A stretch of DNA of 24,772 nucleotides from Pseudomonadota bacterium (GCA_023427945.1 JAEYZR010000393.1:1-24772), one strand, 5' to 3'. Counted from the stretch's first letter, positions 1 through 7,171 are shown. The notes: generated from the sequence alone by a model not told the origin. Made by a program: numbers and translations.

Positions 1-346
1 CGCCATAGGGCATGCCGCCCACGACTGTGGTGCTGCGCAGATCGGTCAGGTGCTTGCCATACAGGGCCGTGGCGTCAGTGACTTGCTGGGCCAGTTCGCG
101 GGTGGGGGTCAACACCAGAACCTGCACGCCAACGCCTTTGTTGGCGGGCATGGCGGCGATGCGATTCAGGGCCGGCAGCATGAAGGCTGCGGTCTTGCCA
201 CTGCCTGTTTGGGCCGACACCATCAGATCTTCACCTGCCAGTGCCTTCGGAATGGCTGCAGCCTGCACGGGCGTGGGCGATTCGAAGCCGGCTTCGATCA
301 GGGCGGACAACAGTTTGGGCGAGAGCCCGAGTTCTTTGAAAGACAT
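1..346 (-). CDS. DEAD-box ATP-dependent RNA helicase, N-terminal part (runs off the window)
   Basis: Only the first 115 residues are present; the gene continues past the left edge. The product starts MSFKELGLSPKLL and shows the Q motif (F-x-SPTPVQAAAIP, about residues 21-32), Walker A/motif I (AQTGSGKT, about 45-52) and motif Ia (PTRELAQQ, about 81-88) in the usual order. These proteins unwind short RNA duplexes with ATP, in ribosome assembly or RNA decay. The short N-terminus is like RhlE-type bacterial helicases, but the missing C-terminal part would be needed to name the subfamily. The start is supported by an AAAGGAAAG Shine-Dalgarno stretch just upstream. It is transcribed in the same direction as ung but is separated from it by about 350 bp, so it probably has its own promoter. 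Confidence 0.93.
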   Translation of the reverse strand, partial: MSFKELGLSPKLLSALIEAGFESPTPVQAAAIPKALAGEDLMVSAQTGSGKTAAFMLPALNRIAAMPANKGVGVQVLVLTPTRELAQQVTDATALYGKHLTDLRSTTVVGGMPYG

Positions 347-702
347 GACTTTCCTTTGCGCCAACACAAATGGGCGGCGCATTTCGTCTGTATCGGCCTT
401 GTGGGCCGTACACGAGACTACGGTTGATAGGTCATCGTTTCGACCGGATCAACCATGCGCTTAGAAGCAATTTCATGCTTCGCGTAAGGAAAGGAAGGTC
501 AGGAATCGATGGTGTTCGGCATTCATTCAAAGTGCCTGGCTCGACCAGATAAACTGGTGATGTTGAACCCTGGCGCCATGAAAGCGTCTGCGTGATGGCA
601 GACTGATTGCTGATGTCGTGCGACCGTTAAACGGGTCATTTCACGATGAGTGTCAGCGACAGGCGGCCTATGCCGAATACGGGATTTGTTGCAGTGCCAG
701 AA
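347..702. other. Intergenic region between ung and the helicase gene, no gene seen
   Basis: No convincing ORF on either strand. It would hold the 3' end of the ung transcript and the promoter and 5' UTR of the helicase. Two inverted repeats are visible. One is a perfect 6-bp stem (GTCTGC/GCAGAC, 586-603), possibly a weak terminator for the ung operon, with only a short T run on the minus side. The other is a longer interrupted hairpin at 422-454, described separately. A TATAAT hexamer overlaps the ung stop codon on the minus strand but has no well-spaced -35 box. Confidence 0.6.
422..454 (-). repeat. Hairpin-forming inverted repeat in the helicase 5' leader
   Basis: GGTTGAT (422-428) and ATCAACC (448-454) are perfect inverted repeats. 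Inside them GGTC (430-433) and GACC (442-445) also pair, giving an 11-bp interrupted stem around a short loop. There is no T-tract on either side, so it does not look like an intrinsic terminator. It lies about 75 nt before the helicase start codon. It could be an mRNA structure in the 5' UTR or an operator; which one cannot be told from sequence. Confidence 0.45.
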
Positions 703-1473
703 TTATAAGGGTAAACGCAGGGGTGCGTCCAGTGTCAATGTCGATGCGAACCAATTTATGGGCAGATGGCCGTTGTCGGTCAGCCACATGTTGGCCTGGC
801 GAAAATGGTCGCAGCCTATGAATGGCGCCGGGGGGCGTGTCGCCGACAAAGGTGAAGGATGGTTGCAGGACAGCACGAGGTGATGGCTCGCGGCGGGCAA
901 TAGCGCGGCCTTTGCCTGGGCGTGGGCGCCCCAGAGCATGAACACTTTGGGGCCCGACCGGGCGACGTGGGCGATCAGTGCATCGGTAACTGCTTCCCAG
1001 CCTTTCCTGGCATGCGCGCCGGCACGGCCATCCTCTACGGTCAGTGAGGTGTTCAGCAGCAGCACGCCTTGTTCAGCCCAGGGCTGCAGATCATTGCCCA
1101 CGATGGGGGGCTCGCCGGGGTACTCGCGGGCGAGCTCCTTGAACATGTTGCGCAGGCTGGGCGGGCGCTTTGCGGTGTCCGGGACGGAAAACGCCAGGCC
1201 CTGCGCCTGGCCGGGGCCGTGATAGGGATCTTGCCCCAGAATCACCACCCGCGTCTGGGCAGGCGACAAGTGGCGCAGTGCCTTGAACGGGTCGGCCGGA
1301 TAGACATGCGTGCCGCTGGCCACGGCTTGATCGACGTGGCCGCCTGCGCGCGCGAGTTCGACGGCCACCGATGGGGCCTGCAACACTTCGCGCCAGTCCT
1401 TGGGCAAGGTCGCCGCCAGTGATTCGACCGTCTCGCGCAAGCGGTTGTCCACGGTGCTCGATACGTGGGTCAT
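703..1473 (-). CDS. ung: Uracil-DNA glycosylase, family 1
   Basis: Cleaves the N-glycosidic bond of uracil in DNA, the first step of base excision repair. The 256-aa product has the family-1 water-activating loop GQDPYHGPGQAQGLAFSV (about residues 80-97, catalytic Asp in QDPYHG), and the C-terminal HPSPLSA motif (about 210-216) with the active-site His and minor-groove loop. Length is close to the usual 220-250, with a slightly longer N-terminus. The start ATG overlaps the stop of the HIT gene (ATGA), so the two are probably translationally coupled. It is the last gene of the run that begins at trpG. I see no missing key residue. Confidence 0.97.
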   Translation of the reverse strand: MTHVSSTVDNRLRETVESLAATLPKDWREVLQAPSVAVELARAGGHVDQAVASGTHVYPADPFKALRHLSPAQTRVVILGQDPYHGPGQAQGLAFSVPDTAKRPPSLRNMFKELAREYPGEPPIVGNDLQPWAEQGVLLLNTSLTVEDGRAGAHARKGWEAVTDALIAHVARSGPKVFMLWGAHAQAKAALLPAASHHLVLSCNHPSPLSATRPPAPFIGCDHFRQANMWLTDNGHLPINWFASTLTLDAPLRLPL

Positions 1474-1940
1474 GGGCGGATCGCCGGGGCAGCCAGCGCG
1501 TCAAGTGCAGCCACCAGGGCCTGCTGATAGGACGCCACCTTTTGTTCGCGCGCCTGACGCTGGCGCTCCCAGTCTTCGGGTTCCTGACCTGGCTGCACAC
1601 GCGCCGGCGCCCAGTAGGCGTCGGGGAAGTGCCGGTCATCGCGCCAACGTGGAATGACATGCCAGTGCAGGTGCGGCACCATGTTGCCGAACGCCGCCAG
1701 ATTGACCTTGTCGGGTGCAAGCATGCGCCGCATCACCTCTTCGACGACATAGACCACACGCATGACCGTGTCGCGGTCAGCCTGTGGCAAGTCGGTCATT
1801 TCTGCAACATGGCCGTTCCAGATCACGCGCGTGAATCCGGGGTAATCGGCATCGGCAACGGCAATGACTCTGAGCCCCGCGCCGCGCCATATCAGTTCGT
1901 CTGCGGGCGGGGTACACAGGGGGCAAGTGTCAGCAGGCAT
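1470..1940 (-). CDS. HIT-family protein (histidine triad nucleotide hydrolase/transferase)
   Basis: The product is about 156 aa. It carries the histidine triad HLHWHVIPRW (H-x-H-x-H, about residues 93-102), which in this family forms the nucleotidyl-His intermediate. An N-terminal CPLC pair is also seen, common in proteobacterial HIT proteins. HIT enzymes hydrolyse or transfer nucleotidyl groups (AMP derivatives, Ap4A); the substrate here is unknown. I chose the ATG giving MPADTCPLC because it fits family N-termini, rather than a start 48 bp further upstream deep inside pap. It overlaps the end of pap by 11 bp and its stop overlaps the ung start, so it lies in one operon with them. Confidence 0.92.
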   Translation of the reverse strand: MPADTCPLCTPPADELIWRGAGLRVIAVADADYPGFTRVIWNGHVAEMTDLPQADRDTVMRVVYVVEEVMRRMLAPDKVNLAAFGNMVPHLHWHVIPRWRDDRHFPDAYWAPARVQPGQEPEDWERQRQAREQKVASYQQALVAALDALAAPAIRP

Positions 1941-3417
1941 CTTCCAGGGCCAATACGATATGTTTGAGGACCGCCAGGCGCGCTTCACGCTTGTCGTTGG
2001 CAGCGATCACGTGCCAGGGGGCACGGGGCTGGTCGGTGCGGGCCAGCATTTCGTTCGCGGCACGTACGTAGGCATCCCACTTTTCGCGATTGCGCCAGTC
2101 GTCTGCCGTGATCTTGAAGCGCTTGAAGGGCGAACGCTGGCGCGCCTTGAAGCGGGCCAGTTGCTCGTCGGCATCGATGGCCAACCAGAATTTCAGGACG
2201 ATCACCCCATTGGCGGACAACTGCGTTTCGAAATCGTTGATTTCGTCGTAGGCACGCCGCCAGGCGCTGGGCGCGGCGAGTTTCTCGACGCGTTCGACCA
2301 GCACGCGCCCATACCAGGATCTGTCGAAAATGCCGACCTGTCCGTGACGCGGCAGGCGATGCCAGAAGCGCCAGAGGTAGGGGCGAGCCAGTTCGTCCTG
2401 CGAGGGGGCAGATATCTGATGAATCTCGTACTGGCGAGCATCCAGTGCGTTGGCAATGCGACGGATGGCACCGCCTTTTCCTGCGGCATCCTGCCCCTCG
2501 AATGCCAGCACCAGAGAGCGCTTCTTGAACGCATCGCTGCGCACGACCTGTGCGAGCCGCCCTTGCCACAACCCGATCTGTTCGTCGTAATCGTCCTTGG
2601 CCAGTACCGGTTCGTCAGGTGGCGCCAGACTCACCCTGTCGGTCACCACCACCCGTGCACGCGGTTCCGTGTGGGGTTCGGGTCGAACGCGCGCTGGAGC
2701 GGACTTCAGCGCATCGAGCACCAGCTCGGCCGTGCGGATCGAACGCAGGTTGTCATCGGCACTGGGCACGATGTGCCAGGGGGCGTGCGCCCGATCGGTC
2801 AGGCCTATGCTGACGCTGCCAGCCAGGCAGAGCCGGTCGAATTTTTTGTAGACCTTGTGGTCATTGGGTGTGACCTGCCAGGCCGTCTGCTCGTTGGCCA
2901 GCAATCGCTTCAGGCGATCGGACTGCGCCTTGCGCGACAGGTGAAACCACAGTTTCAGAATGTGCGTGCCCTCGGCGGCCAGCATGGCCTCGAACCGGCG
3001 AATGGCCAGGGCGAGTCGCTCGATGCGCGCCGCGCGCGGCCGCTTGCGTGCGGCTTCGCGCACCAGCATGGAATACCACGAACCAAAGACGATGCCCGTC
3101 TTGCCCTTGGGCGGCAGCGCGTTCCAGTAGCGCCACATCGGCGGACGTAACTGGTCGGTGGGGTCGGGCCTGTCAAAGGCCAGCGTGCGGATGTGACGCG
3201 GGTCCATCCACTCGTTGATCAGATTGATCGTTGCACCCTTGCCCGCGCCATCGATACCGGCCACCACGATGAGCAACGATTGCTTGCCGCGGGAAAGCTG
3301 CTCGTACTGGGCACGCAGCAGCGCTGTGCGCAGCTCTGCCTGCCGGGTGTTGAACTCGCTTTTGTCCAGCGCCGGGTCGGCCTGGGCATTTGCAAAAACA
3401 GGCAGTTCGAGCGTCAT
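1930..3417 (-). CDS. pap: Polyphosphate:AMP phosphotransferase (two-domain PPK2 family)
   Basis: Predicted to make ADP from AMP using polyphosphate. The 495-aa product is a tandem of two PPK2 domains. The N-terminal one has Walker A GIDGAGKG (about 54-61) and the C-terminal one GQDAAGKG (about 308-315). The C-terminal half keeps the PPK2 Walker B/lid sequence FDRSWYGR (about 364-371). The N-terminal half has FGSWYS instead, lacking the Asp-Arg, so it is probably structural and catalysis sits in the C-terminal half. This matches two-domain class II PPK2 enzymes such as Acinetobacter PAP. The start ATG follows the trpC stop with one base between them, and the 3' end overlaps the HIT gene, placing it inside the trp transcription unit. 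The start was chosen to give MTLELPVF, avoiding a 30-residue extension into trpC. Confidence 0.9.
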   Translation of the reverse strand: MTLELPVFANAQADPALDKSEFNTRQAELRTALLRAQYEQLSRGKQSLLIVVAGIDGAGKGATINLINEWMDPRHIRTLAFDRPDPTDQLRPPMWRYWNALPPKGKTGIVFGSWYSMLVREAARKRPRAARIERLALAIRRFEAMLAAEGTHILKLWFHLSRKAQSDRLKRLLANEQTAWQVTPNDHKVYKKFDRLCLAGSVSIGLTDRAHAPWHIVPSADDNLRSIRTAELVLDALKSAPARVRPEPHTEPRARVVVTDRVSLAPPDEPVLAKDDYDEQIGLWQGRLAQVVRSDAFKKRSLVLAFEGQDAAGKGGAIRRIANALDARQYEIHQISAPSQDELARPYLWRFWHRLPRHGQVGIFDRSWYGRVLVERVEKLAAPSAWRRAYDEINDFETQLSANGVIVLKFWLAIDADEQLARFKARQRSPFKRFKITADDWRNREKWDAYVRAANEMLARTDQPRAPWHVIAANDKREARLAVLKHIVLALEDAC

Positions 3418-3418
3418 G

Positions 3419-4207
3419 TCAGGCGATGAGCTGAGCCAGTGCGACACCCGGGTCGGGCGCGCGCATGAAGGCCTCGCCGACCAGGAATGCATCCACGCCT
3501 TGCCCACGCATCTGGCGTACGTGATCGGCGGTCATGATGCCGCTTTCGGTGACCACACGCTTGCCTTCAGGAATACGGTCGAGCAGTTCGATCGTCGTTT
3601 CCAGGCGCGTCTCGAAGGTGCGCAGGTTTCGGTTGTTGATGCCCAGCAGCGATGTTTCCAATGTCAGGGCGATATCCAGTTCGGCGGCATCGTGTACTTC
3701 GACCAGCACATCCATGCCCAGCTCGATGGCGCAGGCTTCCAGCTCACGCATGCCGGCAGGCGTCAGGGCCGCGGCGATCAACAGAATGCAGTCCGCGCCC
3801 AGGGCGCGTGCGTGCGCAATCTGATAGGGGTCGATGATGAAATCCTTGCGCAGCACCGGCAGGCTGCAGGCCGCACGGGCCTGGCGCAGATGGTCGTAGC
3901 TACCCTGGAAGAACTGTACGTCGGTCAGGACGGACAGGCAGGCCGCGCCGTTGGCGGCATAGCTGGCGGCGATCTCGGCCGGCACGAAGTGCTCGCGAAT
4001 CACGCCCTTGGAGGGCGAGGCTTTTTTGATCTCCGCGATCACGCCGGGTTGGCCCGATGCGATCTTGTCCTCGATGGCGCGTGCAAAGCCGCGCACATCA
4101 CGACGTGCCCGTGCTTCACGCAGCAACTCGGATTCGCTGCGGAGTTGACGTGCGGTGGCGATTTCCTCTGACTTGACGGCCAGGATTTTCGCGAGAATGT
4201 CGTTCAT
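3419..4207 (-). CDS. trpC: Indole-3-glycerol phosphate synthase
   Basis: Converts carboxyphenylaminodeoxyribulose 5-phosphate to indole-3-glycerol phosphate in tryptophan synthesis. The 262-aa product is a single-domain TrpC (no TrpF fusion). It shows the conserved beta1 segment VIAEIKKASPSKG (about 56-68) with the phosphate/substrate Lys, then the catalytic segment LPVLRKDFIID (about 115-125), then LGINNRNL and VTESGI at the phosphate-binding end. The start MNDILAKI fits the family and its ATG overlaps the trpD stop (ATGA). pap follows after a single base. Length is normal. Confidence 0.97.
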   Translation of the reverse strand: MNDILAKILAVKSEEIATARQLRSESELLREARARRDVRGFARAIEDKIASGQPGVIAEIKKASPSKGVIREHFVPAEIAASYAANGAACLSVLTDVQFFQGSYDHLRQARAACSLPVLRKDFIIDPYQIAHARALGADCILLIAAALTPAGMRELEACAIELGMDVLVEVHDAAELDIALTLETSLLGINNRNLRTFETRLETTIELLDRIPEGKRVVTESGIMTADHVRQMRGQGVDAFLVGEAFMRAPDPGVALAQLIA

Positions 4208-5232
4208 GTGTTCAGATTCCGAGTATATGCACAAAATTCTTCGAGTTTGGCGCGTGCGGCGCCTGTTGCAATCGTTTCGAAGGCCAGTGCGAGACCTTCT
4301 TCGATGGAGTCGCTGCGATCGCCTGCATAGATGGCCAATCCGGCATTGAACGCCACGATGTCGCGGGCAACGCCAGGCACATTCTGCAGTGCCTCCAGCA
4401 CAAGCTCACGCGACTCTTCGCGATTGGACACGCGTATGGACCGATTGGACATCATGGATAGCCCGTAGTCCTCGGGGTGGATGTCGTATTCGTGTACCAC
4501 GCCGTCCTTGAGTTCGCCGACCAGGGTCGCCGCCCCCAGTGACGCTTCGTCCATGCCGTCGCGGCCATGCACCACCAGTACATGCTTGGAGCCCAGCCGC
4601 TCCAGCGCACGCACCTGAATACCGACCAGATCTGAGTGGAATACGCCCATCAACTGGTTGCGTGCGCCGGCCGGGTTGGTGAGCGGGCCCAGTATGTTGA
4701 ACATGGTGCGCACGCCAAGTTCCTTGCGCACTGCCGCAACGTTCTTCATTGCCCCATGATGCGCAGGTGCAAACATGAAACCGATTCCGGTTTCTTTGAT
4801 GCACTGCGCCACCTGCTCGGGCGAAAGCGTCAGGTTAGCGCCCAGCGCTTCCAGCACGTCGGCACTGCCCGACGATGACGAGGCGCTCCGGTTGCCATGT
4901 TTTGCGATGGGCACGCCAGCGGCTGCGGCCACGAACATGGCCGTGGTCGAGATGTTGAATGTGTGGCTGCCATCGCCGCCGGTGCCGCACATGTCCAGCA
5001 ACTGATCTTCCATGCCGGTTTTGACGGGGGTGGCGAATTCGCGCATGACTTGTGCCGCGGCCGCAATTTCCCCGACGGTTTCTTTCTTGACGCGCAGGCC
5101 CATCAGCAATGCGCTGGCGATCTGGGGCGACATTTCGCCACGCATCAGCAGACGCATCAGGTGCAGCATCTCGTCGTGGAAAATCTCGCGATGATCGATG
5201 CATCGGGCCAGCGCTTCGGTGGGGGTGATCAT
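4204..5232 (-). CDS. trpD: Anthranilate phosphoribosyltransferase
   Basis: Transfers the phosphoribosyl group of PRPP to anthranilate. The 342-aa product has the family signatures CGTGGDGSHTFNIST (PRPP/Mg site, about 80-94), KHGNRSASSSSGSAD (about 109-123), MFAPAHH and the metal-binding DGMDEAS (about 223-229). Length is typical for the monofunctional enzyme. I prefer the ATG giving MITPTEAL by family N-terminus. A GTG 39 bp upstream has a better-spaced AAGGA Shine-Dalgarno, so the true start is not settled. It lies about 50 bp after trpG and overlaps trpC by 4 bp. Confidence 0.96.
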   Translation of the reverse strand: MITPTEALARCIDHREIFHDEMLHLMRLLMRGEMSPQIASALLMGLRVKKETVGEIAAAAQVMREFATPVKTGMEDQLLDMCGTGGDGSHTFNISTTAMFVAAAAGVPIAKHGNRSASSSSGSADVLEALGANLTLSPEQVAQCIKETGIGFMFAPAHHGAMKNVAAVRKELGVRTMFNILGPLTNPAGARNQLMGVFHSDLVGIQVRALERLGSKHVLVVHGRDGMDEASLGAATLVGELKDGVVHEYDIHPEDYGLSMMSNRSIRVSNREESRELVLEALQNVPGVARDIVAFNAGLAIYAGDRSDSIEEGLALAFETIATGAARAKLEEFCAYTRNLNT

Positions 5233-5282
5233 GATGTCTGTCTCGCGAACATGGGTAGAGTCGGCTTTCACTCGAGCAGTCC

Positions 5283-5852
5283 TTACTGGTTCAGGAAGTT
5301 CTGGAGCAGGGCATGGCCGTGCTCGCTCAGGACTGACTCGGGGTGAAACTGTACGCCATACACCGGCAGGGTTTTGTGACGCACGCCCATGATATCGCCG
5401 TCCTGAGCCGTGGCCGTCACGGTCAGGCAGTCAGGCAGGGTCTTGGGATCGATCGTCAGCGAGTTGTAGCGGATGACGGTGTAAGGCGAGGGAATGTTGG
5501 TGAAAAGATCAGTGCCGGTATGGCTCAGTTCAATGGTCTTGCCGTGCATGATCTGTGGTGCACGCACGATGTCGCCGCCGAACGCCGCGCCGATCGCCTG
5601 GTGGCCCAGGCACACGCCCAGGATGGGCACTTCCCCGGCAAAACGCTTGATCAGGTCCAGCGACACGCCTGCCTCGGTCGGTGAGCATGGCCCCGGCGAC
5701 ACACAAATACGGGCCGGCTTCAGGGCGGCGATTTCATCGAGTGTGATCTGGTCATTGCGCACCACCTGAACGTCTTCACCCAGCTCGCCAAAATATTGCA
5801 CGAGGTTGTAGGTAAACGAGTCGTAGTTATCGAGCATCAAAAGCTTGGCCAT
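5283..5852 (-). CDS. trpG: Anthranilate synthase component II (glutamine amidotransferase)
   Basis: Supplies ammonia from glutamine to TrpE for anthranilate formation. The product, 189-190 aa, is a complete class I glutamine amidotransferase: LDNYDSFTYNL near the N-terminus, the oxyanion segment SPGPCSP (about 53-59), the nucleophile Cys in GVCLGHQ (about 78-84) and the His-Glu of the triad in VQFHPESV (about 167-174). Two ATGs sit next to each other; the second leaves better spacing to the AAGGGA ribosome site. In the relatives I recall, trpG directly follows trpE. Here the nearest upstream trp gene on the strand is about 8 kb away, and a Trp-rich leader ORF lies about 320 bp upstream instead. 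Confidence 0.96.
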   Translation of the reverse strand: MAKLLMLDNYDSFTYNLVQYFGELGEDVQVVRNDQITLDEIAALKPARICVSPGPCSPTEAGVSLDLIKRFAGEVPILGVCLGHQAIGAAFGGDIVRAPQIMHGKTIELSHTGTDLFTNIPSPYTVIRYNSLTIDPKTLPDCLTVTATAQDGDIMGVRHKTLPVYGVQFHPESVLSEHGHALLQNFLNQ

Positions 5853-5896
5853 CATAATCCCTTGATTTCAAACATATATTCATTTCGAGCCGGCGT

Positions 5897-6064
5897 TCAA
5901 TCCGAGATGTCGTGGCGCCGGGCGCACACGCGGAGGGGGCGGTCATGCGAATCCCGTGTGGCCTGAGCGAAGACCAGACGAACGTTTGCCACGCCGCAGA
6001 TATCGTCCCGCCATCGAAAGATGACAGACTTGAACAGGCTGGATGAGCAAGAAATGGCAGGCAT
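5897..6064 (-). CDS. Possible 55-residue small protein between the Trp leader and trpG
   Basis: Reads MPAISCSSSLFKSVIFRWRD to ...CARRHDISD with a good GAGGAG ribosome site 9 nt before the ATG. Counting codons gives G+C highest in third positions and lowest in second positions, the pattern of coding DNA in a G+C-rich genome, but the ORF is short enough to arise by chance. It matches nothing I recognise. It ends about 45 nt before trpG. It could be a real small protein, a second translated element in the trp leader, or noise. Confidence 0.28.
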   Translation of the reverse strand: MPAISCSSSLFKSVIFRWRDDICGVANVRLVFAQATRDSHDRPLRVCARRHDISD

Positions 6065-6173
6065 GAAAGCAGTCTCCTCGAAATTTGGAGCCGCCTAGCC
6101 GGGAGCGCGATGTTTCTGAGCCTTGCCGGTTTGGCGGCAAGGTGCGGCGCAGTGCCGCAGCGACGTGCCGCTT
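6065..6173 (-). promoter_or_regulatory. Structured leader RNA between the WWW leader ORF and trpG
   Basis: Read on the minus strand, several perfect hairpins follow the leader ORF. CGCTTCT-CTT-AGAAGCG overlaps its last codons and the TAG stop, starting right after the three Trp codons. TGCGGC-ACTGC-GCCGCA comes next. Then comes CCTTGCCG-CCAAAC-CGGCAAGG. None is followed by a run of T on this strand, so no intrinsic terminator is visible, unlike in front of trpE. If the leader regulates, it would need Rho, a ribosome-access effect, or a terminator I failed to see. Confidence 0.4.
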
Positions 6174-6224
6174 CTAAGAGAAGCGCCACCACCAACGGAG
6201 ATTGGACGTCGCGGAATAAAACAT
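6174..6224 (-). CDS. Trp-rich leader peptide upstream of trpG (16 aa)
   Basis: A 17-codon ORF, MFYSATSNLRWWWRFS followed by TAG, with three consecutive TGG codons at positions 11-13, lying about 320 bp upstream of trpG on the same strand. Runs of Trp codons in a short ORF ahead of trp genes are the hallmark of attenuation leaders: ribosome stalling at them when charged tRNA-Trp is low changes RNA folding downstream. A 7-bp hairpin begins directly after the Trp codons and overlaps the stop. The ribosome site is weak (AGG, 12 nt upstream). The core resembles the leader ahead of trpE (WRWWRLS against LRWWWRFS). It was found by reading the frame, not by any search. Confidence 0.72.
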   Translation of the reverse strand: MFYSATSNLRWWWRFS

Positions 6225-6256
6225 CTGAAAAGAAGACCTGATCGTTTTTAGACAGT

Positions 6257-6299
6257 CGTCTGACGTGGTGCCAGACGCTTTGCATTGCGGGCAATCATA
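6257..6299 (-). promoter_or_regulatory. Candidate promoter region of the trpG leader
   Basis: On the minus strand a TATGAT hexamer (6294-6299) resembles a -10 box about 70 nt before the leader ORF; no good -35 is seen. Just downstream lies a perfect 6-bp inverted repeat, CGTCTG/CAGACG (6257-6277, 9-nt spacer), which could be an operator or an RNA hairpin. Tentative. Confidence 0.25.
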
Positions 6300-6398
6300 T
6301 CACTTGTGCGCCGGCCGGGTTCAGCACTTGGAAAATTTCTGTCTGCCCGATCCGAAGGGCGTGGGCGCCATCCATTTCCGCATTTATATGCTTAATAG

Positions 6399-6452
6399 CA
6401 TACAAGATTGAGAAAAATAACATACAATATAAAGATATATCCATACAATATT
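6399..6452 (+). promoter_or_regulatory. Three direct repeats CATACAAKAT at 21-22 bp spacing
   Basis: CATACAAGAT (6399), CATACAATAT (6421) and CATACAATAT (6442) are direct repeats 22 and 21 bp apart, i.e. two helical turns, in a strikingly A+T-rich stretch upstream of the aldolase gene. An inverted TATGC/GCATA pair (6387-6402) overlaps the first copy. The same motif occurs in front of the MocR-type regulator gene (9671) and, with one change, in front of the small membrane protein gene (8117). MocR regulators are known to bind direct repeats on one face of the helix, so these are candidate operators of the neighbouring regulator. That link is inference. Confidence 0.6.
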
Positions 6453-6520
6453 CCCATATGCTTTGGGTTGGTCCTGCCGGGGGCGATGCAAAGGCGTATG
6501 CCTTTCTCCTGCCGGAAGCA

Positions 6521-7171
6521 ATGACTGCAATGAAAAAGCTGGACGTTCTCAACCATATCGGAGCCTCCAAGATAATTGCCACGATCCGTGAAGACGATCC
6601 GGAGGTCGCTTTCAGCGCTGCGATGGCCTGCATCGAGGGTGGCATCACCTGTCTGGAGATCGCTCTGACGACGCCGTGCGGACTCGACGTGATCGAGAGT
6701 CTGGCGAAAGTCGACGGCGTCATCGTCGGTGCCGGTACTGTGCTGGATTCGGCAACGGCGAGATCGGCGATCCAGGTGGGCGCGGGGTTCGTGCTTTCAC
6801 CGGCGGTCGATCCCGATGTCATCAGCATGTGTTCGAAGTATGGCGTTGTCGCCATCCCGGGCGCATTTTCGCCCACCGAAGTCGTGACCGCCTTGAGCTG
6901 TGGGGCGGACATCGTCCAGATGTTCCCGGCCGGTGCGTTGGGCCCAGGTTATATCGAAACGATTGCGCGATCGCTGCCGCAGGCTCTTTTCATGCCCAGC
7001 GGCGGGATCACGCTGGGGAATTTCAATGAGTGGTTCGTCAAGGGCGTTCTGGCTGTCGGGGTCGATGGGCACCTGACGTCGACGTCCACCTCGAAAGACT
7101 ACGCCTGCGTGCGCGCAAAGGCTCGAAGACTTGTGCAGCTTGCGCTCGCCGAGGCCGCCATGCAAGCCTGA
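6521..7171 (+). CDS. KDPG/KHG (Eda/DgoA) aldolase-family protein lacking the usual Schiff-base lysine
   Basis: The 216-aa product has the fold markers of the KDPG/KHG aldolase family: ATIREDDPEVA near the N-terminus, the catalytic Glu in CLEIAL (residue 46), IVGAGTVLD (about 68-76), SPAVDPDV, MFPAGALGPGYI and PSGGITLGNF. Family members cleave 2-keto-3-deoxy-6-phosphogluconate or related keto acids through a Schiff base on a Lys in the K-x-FPA segment. Here that position is Gln133 (DIVQMFPA). The Glu is kept. Its reaction is therefore uncertain: altered chemistry, another activity, or a regulatory role. The start was chosen as the ATG giving MTAMKKLDVL; the next ATG (6530) is also possible, and an upstream ATG at 6458 would extend into the A+T-rich repeat region. 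Confidence 0.85.
   Translation: MTAMKKLDVLNHIGASKIIATIREDDPEVAFSAAMACIEGGITCLEIALTTPCGLDVIESLAKVDGVIVGAGTVLDSATARSAIQVGAGFVLSPAVDPDVISMCSKYGVVAIPGAFSPTEVVTALSCGADIVQMFPAGALGPGYIETIARSLPQALFMPSGGITLGNFNEWFVKGVLAVGVDGHLTSTSTSKDYACVRAKARRLVQLALAEAAMQA

Noticed and set aside
675..735. TTGACA and TATAAT on the minus strand at the end of ung as a helicase promoter
   Set aside because: The hexamers are 25 bp apart, too far for a sigma-70 promoter, and TTGACA is part of the ung coding sequence.
1864..3150. Long plus-strand open frame (428 codons) opposite pap
   Set aside because: It is the mirror of the pap gene in a G+C-rich genome; its translation has no recognisable domain and pap carries clear motifs.
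5827..6294. 155-codon open frame on the minus strand upstream of trpG
   Set aside because: No family resemblance, runs into trpG, and lies out of frame with the convincing Trp-rich leader ORF, which explains part of the region better.
6295..6912. Minus-strand 205-codon frame opposite the aldolase
   Set aside because: Shadow frame; the plus-strand product has clear aldolase-family motifs.
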